A model generated the notes under the pieces. It saw only the letters and a program-made list of their open reading frames with translations. It had not been told where the DNA came from and searched no databases. A stretch of 64,000 nucleotides of DNA from Blepharisma japonicum. Taxonomy: Eukaryota; Ciliophora; Heterotrichea; Heterotrichida; Blepharismidae. A program made the position numbers and the translations under genes. Below are positions 57,884 to 64,000 of the stretch, piece after piece (the stretch's first letter is position 1; each line of letters opens with the position of its first letter). Location: assembly GCA_949751835.1 (NCBI GenBank), contig CATKHK010000040.1, positions 310,001-374,000 of the forward strand, in the 5' to 3' direction.

Positions 57884-59887
57884 ATGAAGAAATTTTTAGC
57901 ATGACTCCAGTTATCCTTAGCCAGCTTATGATATTTCGCAGTAGCTGAAGAAGAAATGAGGATCGTCTTTGAGTGCCCTTACTTTGACATTAATAAACAA
58001 ATATCTATTCTTGAGCAAGAAACCGACTATGACCGCCAAACTAAAATTTTCGATGCCTACATAAAAAGATTTATTGATGGAGATGATCTTTTTGATACTA
58101 TCCTCAGTGTTATTCCTAAAAATGAAGTGGAAAGGCTTTATAAATATAGAGAAAAAGCTATCAAAGTATTCCAAACTTCAGCAGTTTGGATCCCTGAAAG
58201 GCAATTATTTCTAGCATCAGTGAGGGTCTGGGTTTTTGATTTTATATGCTATATCTACACAACTTTTTTCGATGAAAACTGAAAAGAAGTAAAAGAAGAA
58301 GCTTGGATAGGCGCTACTAAAGTCCCTTCTTTACTTAATATTCCAAATGACTGGAGTATTGCAAACTCTGGGCCTGAAGATGGAAGAGTTTTCAGAGCAC
58401 TTTCAGACCAATTTTTTATTATCTTTAACATGAAGAGGAGAGACCCACCAGCAAGGCCTATATACTTGTATAGCTTTACAACTGGGAAATTTAGCCAGCT
58501 GAGAATCCCAGAGCATAATAGCAAAACTGTACTAATAGAAAAAAATTGGTCTCCTTTAATAATTGATGATAGTCACTTGTACTTTATTTATAATTTTGAA
58601 AATTTCCAAGTGGTTGAATGCACAGAAGAGGGTAGTTGCACCAGGATTGCAGGAAGATATAAAAGAGAGCCTGGAGTCTTAAGAGGTGGGACAGCTTTTA
58701 AGAAATATAAAGACACTGATTATTATTTATCCCTAAGCTTTACTCATTTAGAATATACTAAAAGTGGCTGATGCAAACTTTACAGGCCAGCACTGTCAGT
58801 TGTTAAGGCAAATGGCTATGATGAGGATTTCAGACTAGTTTATACAAGTGAGCCAATTGATTTTGGAAACAGAATCATTATGCAGCCAATGACCAAGTAC
58901 AAATCTCCAAGCGAGAAAGTATTTTGTGGGAGCGGTGGGTGGCTGATTCCAAATTCTATAGCTAAAATAGATGAAAATAGAGACATAGCTGATATAACAT
59001 TTAGCCTTGATGATGAGCTTCAGCTTGTGGCCAAAGTTAGAGGACTATTGAAGCTTGTAGGGGAGATCATTGCCATTTATGAAAAAGGAAATCTCCCAGC
59101 AGAAACCAAATGTGCAGAGAGATTTGCATATGATTATTATAACCAAAGAGATTTAGTCAGTCCTTTAAAAGGGCTTGAAGAAAAGGATTTTGAAAAAAAC
59201 GTGAAAAGCGCTCCTGAGGTAAAAGCATCATCATGCGAGCACAAGCATTATTTTGACCAGGAATCCAACAAATGTGAAAGTAAGTTCTATTTAGAATGTT
59301 TTGATCGCTGTGCTGAGTGTGAAATATATGACTATTGCAGCGAATGTATAGACTCAAATGCATCTCCCAAAGGAGGCTACTGTTTATGCAATGATGGCTT
59401 CTACATGGACATCAAATCAAATTCTTGCAAATGTAATTTCTATTTAGCATGTTCTCAAAGCTGTTCGATCTGTTCCTCATATGTTGACTGCTTAAAGTGC
59501 AAATCTCCTAACTCCGTTGTTGATAACGGCTTTTGTAAGTGCCTCGAAGGCTTTATAGAAGTTTTCAACTCGCAAACTCAAACATATTCTTGTGAAGATA
59601 TTACCAAAATAGATGCTGAAAAAAGGCATGGATGCTACCGTACTCACACAGAAATTGACAGAGATGAATATACGGTATTTTGTTCAAATCTTGGCTATAA
59701 CATAAGCCCTGATAAAAATTCTTTATCAATGGTTTTATCAGGCATAAGTCCTGAAAACGAAATATCAGATAGAGAAATAAAATATTGCGAATTTGATATG
59801 AACAAAGAAAAAGTCCAGAAGCTCGAAACAAGTATTATTCGAGATGGGTATATTATAGAACTAGAAATTAAAGCAACAAAACTCTAA
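57884..59887 (+). CDS. T5: secreted GPEDGR-family propeller protein with Cys-rich furin/GFR-like tail (667 aa)
   Basis: ATG at 57884 opens a signal peptide that needs two TGA-Trp (MKKFLAWLQLSLASLWYFA); TAA at 59885. The propeller part has VFECPYFDINKQISIL, VFQTSAVWIPERQLFLASVR, NSGPEDGRVFRAL (about 163, with Gly where T1-T4 and T6 have Pro), IEKNWSPLIIDD, FQVVECTEEG, VLRGGTAF, LYRPALSVV, SEPIDF. Residues about 450-575 are Cys-rich with repeated 'C..C..y..C..C' units and 'GYCLCNDGFYMD', a furin-like/growth-factor-receptor Cys-rich pattern common in ciliate surface proteins. A final ~90 residues form an uncharacterised beta-rich-looking domain. It is the same length as T7. It may be cell-surface associated although no membrane helix is seen. 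Confidence 0.84.
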
Positions 59888-59921
59888 ATAAAAGCTTATT
59901 AATAATCCCAGTGCTTTTAAC

Positions 59922-61244
59922 TTATCCGAATTTAATAGTGTTGAAAAGATGCCTAGGCCACAATTGTTTGTGATAATTGAAGGCCAGGAGTATTGCGCAG
60001 TCTGCTTTTTCTTCAAGTCTCCCATACTCATACATATTGATCACGTATTGAATAAGGTCAGTTATACCTTTTACCTTAATGGCAAGAGAAATTGAGTCAT
60101 TAACGGTGAGTGTTAAGTCTACAATGTCTTCTTTGTAATTTCATTTTGATATAGAGTGGACCATCAGAATCCTTGACAATGTGCAATCAAGGGTTTCCTT
60201 CATAGTTTTATATTGCGACACTGGAGACAAAAACACCCTATTTCCAAAATCTATAGGCTCACTTGTATAAATTAGCTTGAAGTCTGGCTTTACTCCTTCA
60301 ATAAACTCTATTAGTGATAATGCTGGCCTGTAAGGTTTGCAATTGATTTCAGGTGCGTCAGCATTTACATTAGTGTAAATAAAGGAGACGAAATAGTTTG
60401 TGTCAGAAAATCTTACGTATGGAGACCCACCTCTTATAGAGTTTGGATGAGAATCATAATTACCTCTCACCTTTTTACAGGTTTGATTTTCTTCAGTGCA
60501 ATCAATAATTTGCAGATTTTTGTAATTATAAATGAAGTACATATGCAGATCATCTACAATTAAAGGGGTCCAATTTTTCTCCAAGATCTTTTCACTGCAT
60601 AAGTGCTCCTCTAAGACGAGCTGTCTTGAAGTCCCAGAAGAATAGCTATAAATATTCATTGTCCGTTTAAAATCTTTTGTCAGCTTATTAAAGATAAAAT
60701 ACAGCTCTCCTTTAGGACCTTGGAAGATTCTCGGGTCTTCAGGCCCTGACCAATGCTGCTTTCACATTGTTTCGATTTCCATAATTCCTGGAACCTTGGT
60801 ATTGCCGATATATTCTTCGTCACGAATTTCATTTCATTCTGAATCAAAAAAAGTGGAGTAGAGGAAGCTATAAGTGTCTCAAAGACTTACACGCACAACG
60901 GCAAGAAATACATTCCTTTCTTCAAGCCATATAGCAGAAGGGTAAAATATTCGGATGTCATCTGGGTTGTTCTTGAATTTTTCAATTTCTTCAGAGATTA
61001 TATATGGGGTAAGGAGGCTATAAATGTACTTAGAGTCAAAAGGCAATTTCATGAATATATCTGTTTTTTGTCTGCTTTTATAGTAAATGCTAGCTCTCAA
61101 AATCTCTATATGTTTGTTTGCATCTAAAGCGGGACAGTCTCTAAAAGTTGAGATGATTTCGTCATAAACTGAATAGCCTCTTGAGAAATCGCTTAAGAAA
61201 AGAGCAGAAAGTGAAATAAATGCCAGCCAGTAATTGGATCACAT
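59922..61244 (-). CDS. T6: secreted GPEDPR-family putative beta-propeller protein (440 aa)
   Basis: ATG at 61244, with TGA (Trp) as the second codon, opens the signal peptide MWSNYWLAFISLSALFL; TAA at 59922. Motifs: STFRDCPALDANKHIEI, FYPSAIWLEERNVFLAVVR, WSGPEDPRIFQG, LEKNWTPLIVDD, KNLQIIDCTEE, SIRGGSPYVRF, YRPALSLIEF, SEPIDF, YVINMYEYGRLEEKADC. A short insertion with an extra Cys (DAPEINC) precedes the YRP motif. It has no Cys-rich tail, so it belongs to the short type but stands apart from the T1/T3 and T2/T4 groups. Its stop lies 34 bp from the convergent T5 stop and its start 87 bp from the divergent T7 start. Confidence 0.83.
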
Positions 61245-61331
61245 TAAATCTAAAGTTTTAATGATTAAAAAAATTCGTCATTAAGACTTTCTAAATCAAA
61301 TCTAATGATATGGAATAACATTACAGAATAT

Positions 61332-63335
61332 ATGATAAAAAAGCTGTTATGACTTGGATTATTGCTCTGTCTTTATAAGGCAAATTCTAGCATTGACGAA
61401 AGTTTCGAGCTTATAGATGGATGCCCATTCTTCGACATAAACAGCCAAATCAGCATTCTCAAAAAAATAACTCGATATAATGACAAAGAAATCCTTAATA
61501 TTTATTCCAAAGATATTTTAGACAAAGAATATCTGACAAATTGAGTAAAAAATGCAATACCAAGCACTTATTCATCCAGGATAAAAACTAATGACGATAT
61601 CAGATATCTGCATCCTTCAGCTGTTTGAATCCCTGAAAAGAGTTTATTTTTAGTAGCAGTAAGAGTGTGGATTTTAAACAGGATCTGTCATTTGTATGTC
61701 ACTTTTTTTGACTCTGATTGAAATGAAATTCATACAGAAGACATGATTGGATCCACAAAGGTGCCTTCAATACTAAATATTCCGAGTGATTGAAATATTG
61801 AGAATTCAGGCCCAGAGGACGGACGACTTTTCAGAGCGCTAAAAAATGAATTCTTTATTATCTTTAATATGAAAAAACTAGACTCATCGGCTAGACCTAT
61901 GTATATGTATAGTTTTACAACAGGCAGCATACGAGAACTCTCTATACCAGAACACAGAGAAAAGGCGTTTGTTATAGAAAAAAATTGGTCTCCAATTATT
62001 ATTGATGATTCCCATATATATTTTGTCTATAATTTTGAGAATTTTCAGGTCATAGACTGTACTGATGAAGGGCCATGCAGAAGGGTGCAAGGAGATTTCA
62101 AACGAAAGCCTGGATTTCTAAGAGGGGGATCTCCATATATGAGATTAAAAGACACAAATTATTATTTATCTCTTGGCATCTCGCATGCAGAGTATCCAAA
62201 ACAGGTATTTTGCCATATTTATCGGCCAACATTGACAATAGTTCAAGCTTTTAGCGATAACCCCTCTTTCGAACTTATATACACAAGTGAGCCATTCGAC
62301 TTCAAGAAGAGGATATTCATTTATCCACCTGGGCACTTTCGTTCATTAAATGATATGCATTTGTGTGACGGCCCGATGTCGTGGACTGTTGGAAACTCAA
62401 TTGCAAAATTAGATATGGAAAATGACATAGCGGATATGATTTTCACTCTAGGAGATGCAAGGGCTGTTTCTATAAAAGCAAAAGGTTTTAGTGCAGTCAT
62501 AAAGCAAATTATTGAGGTTTATGAAAGTGGAAATCTTCCCACAGAAGATAAATGCTCAGAAAAGCTGACCAAATTTTATTTTAACTTATATGATCTATCA
62601 CTACCAAAAATTGGGAATGAAGAAGTGGAATATCAAAAGAAAATGGGGAACTCGTATGAATCCAAAAGTTGCCAGAATGGATATTTTTTGACTAATGAAG
62701 GAGAATGCAAAGGTAACTTTTATCTAGAATGCCACAGATGGTGCTCAGAATGCCTTAGCTATGACTACTGCACTTTATGCAGTGATAAAAATGCAAAACC
62801 ATTTGAAGGATATTGCCTATGCAAAGATGGGTATTACTTGAATGAAAATAGCATGGAATGTCAATGTAAGCTTTATACAGCGTGCTCTGAGGATTGTGCT
62901 AAATGCTCAGACTTTAAAAATTGTCTGAAGTGTAAGAATGAAAATACTGTTGTGGATAATGGGGGTTGTAAATGCCTTGAAGGGTTTCTAGAAGTGTATA
63001 ATGAAGAAAGAAAAAGCTACTTATGTGAAGGTAAGAAATATTTAGACTATGAAGCAGCTAAAAAATATAGATGCTATAAATCGAATAAGGAATTTTCAGA
63101 AGTTGATAAAAGTGACTATGAAAATTTCCACAGTGTAAATTTAGGATATCGGCTGAATAATGAATTATTATCTGTAGCTCTATCAAGCAAGGATACTGGA
63201 AATGAGAGTTTTTTGTTTGAAGATACTCAATATTTTGATTTTGATGTATCCAAGAATAGAAATCAAAACCAACAAGCAAGCTTTACTAAAGATGGATTTT
63301 TATTTGAAATCAACATAAAGATAGCTAAGCCATAA
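61332..63335 (+). CDS. T7: secreted GPEDGR-family propeller protein with Cys-rich furin/GFR-like tail (667 aa)
   Basis: ATG at 61332 (MIKKLLWLGLLLCLYKANS, a signal peptide with TGA-Trp), TAA at 63333. Propeller motifs: IDGCPFFDINSQISIL, YLHPSAVWIPEKSLFLVAVR, NSGPEDGRLFRAL, IEKNWSPIIIDD, FQVIDCTDEG, FLRGGSPY, IYRPTLTIV, SEPFDF. The Cys-rich segment (about 440-565) repeats the T5 layout, including GYCLCKDGYYLN and NCLKCKNENTVVDNGGCKCLEGF. The C-terminal domain resembles that of T5 (YRCYKSNKEF ... LGYRLNNE). T5 and T7 have exactly the same length, so they are a clear duplicate pair. Six or more TGA-Trp codons fall in the first 150 residues. Confidence 0.84.
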
Positions 63336-63476
63336 ATTACTATTAGAAAAATTCATAGCATTACAATTTGATAAGGGATGCTTGCAAGCTCAATTAGTAT
63401 CCTTAACATATAAATTATTTTCTAAACAAAATCTCATTTTAATTTTTTAGCATATAATAAACTGAATTAGGCAATA

Positions 63477-64000
63477 ATGTCTATAGGCTCTCTCATTTTA
63501 TTAAGTTTTTTTGGATGTTTTATTAAAGGCGAAGAGGAAATCATTATTCGTAATGGGTGTCCATACTTTGATGTAAATAACCAAATAAATTTACTGAAAA
63601 AAGAGACCTATTTCAATGAAAACGAGAAGCTTGACGTTTACATAAAGGGGTTTATTGATAAAGAATCTCTTTTCAGCGCCGTTCATCAAGCAATCCCTGA
63701 TGGCTGAAAATCCAGAGTACAAATAAAAGATATCCGGTATCTGCACCCATCAGCAATCTGAGTCAAAGAAAGAAACTTATTTTTAGTAGCAATGCGAGTA
63801 TGAGTTTTATCAAGGATCTGCTATATCTACACTACTTTTTATGATAGCGACTGAAAAGAAGTTAGGGATGAAGTTATGATTGGGTCAACAAAAGTCCCCT
63901 CCATTTTGGACATTCCTAACTCTTGAAATATTGAAAACAGTGGACCAGAAGACGGAAGGCTTTTTAGAGCTTTTTCTAATGAGTTTTTTATTGCGTTTAA
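63477..64000 (+). CDS. T8: GPEDGR-family propeller protein, N-terminal part (runs off right edge)
   Basis: ATG at 63477 (MSIGSLILLSFFGCFIKG, a signal peptide) with an in-frame TAG just upstream; the frame is open to the window end (about 174 codons), reading several TGA as Trp. Motifs seen: NGCPYFDVNNQINLL, YLHPSAIWVKERNLFLVAMR, NSGPEDGRLFRAF. It is closest to T7, so a Cys-rich tail is expected beyond the window. It lies 141 bp downstream of T7 on the same strand. Confidence 0.82.

Noticed and set aside
1-64000. Reading the many TGA breaks as frameshifts or pseudogenes
   Set aside because: Frames resume in the same phase right after each TGA, with conserved Trp at that place in paralogues, so the breaks are sense codons.
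1-64000. CRISPR arrays, rRNA, tRNA, telomeric repeats, insertion sequences
   Set aside because: Looked for regular spaced repeats, tRNA-like cloverleaf signals (GGTTCRA boxes) and telomere repeats; none convincing by eye.

Overview
The window looks like somatic (macronuclear) DNA of a heterotrich ciliate, most consistent with Blepharisma. Three things point there. (1) Almost every long reading frame continues through TGA, and aligned paralogues in this window carry TGG where their sisters carry TGA, so TGA is read as tryptophan; TAA and TAG terminate. (2) Introns are exactly 15 nt, GT...AG, with A at position 10; ten are visible. (3) The DNA is very AT-rich and densely packed, with divergent start codons 72-87 bp apart and convergent stops 15-34 bp apart. 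Heterotrichs are known for 15-16-nt introns; Stentor uses the standard code whereas Blepharisma reads UGA as Trp. All coordinates below treat TGA as Trp.

Region 1 (1-27.3 kb, minus strand): a head-to-tail array of six paralogous giant membrane proteins of about 1,370-1,400 residues (genes A-F, A cut by the window edge). Each has an N-terminal multi-pass membrane part, a cytosolic TmcB/TmcC-like helical region, a PAS-like domain, and a C-terminal half with four membrane segments and two presumed extracytosolic domains. They look like sensory receptors. A decayed non-LTR (LINE-type) reverse-transcriptase relic lies between A and B. Three intron sites are distributed differently among the copies and record the history of the array.

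Region 2 (28-51.6 kb): dense single-copy genes. These are an orphan nuclear-type protein, a Myb/SANT protein, a small membrane coiled-coil protein resembling selenoprotein S/VIMP, a UBE2Q-like E2, a MYBBP1A/Pol5-like nucleolar protein, a SNF1/CAMK-like kinase with a UBA-like tail, a PB1-domain membrane protein, a four-CH-domain protein, an orphan, a UBTD homologue, a CFAP97/hemingway-like protein, a zinc-finger/Kelch-like protein, an orphan, a BCAS3 homologue and a very large CD36/LIMP-2-family protein. A perfect 25-bp GC-rich inverted repeat sits alone at 45.05 kb in a 2-kb gene-free stretch.

Region 3 (51.7-64 kb): a second family array. It holds eight secreted proteins of one family (T1-T8) with a GPEDPR/GPEDGR motif that recalls five-bladed beta-propeller mannoside enzymes. 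T1-T2 and T3-T4 are a duplicated two-gene block. T5 and T7 are longer and carry a C-terminal cysteine-rich furin/GFR-like segment; T8 is cut by the window edge. T4/T5 and T6/T7 are divergent pairs.

The two expanded families, one of membrane sensors and one of secreted putative glycan-acting proteins, are the least explained content.
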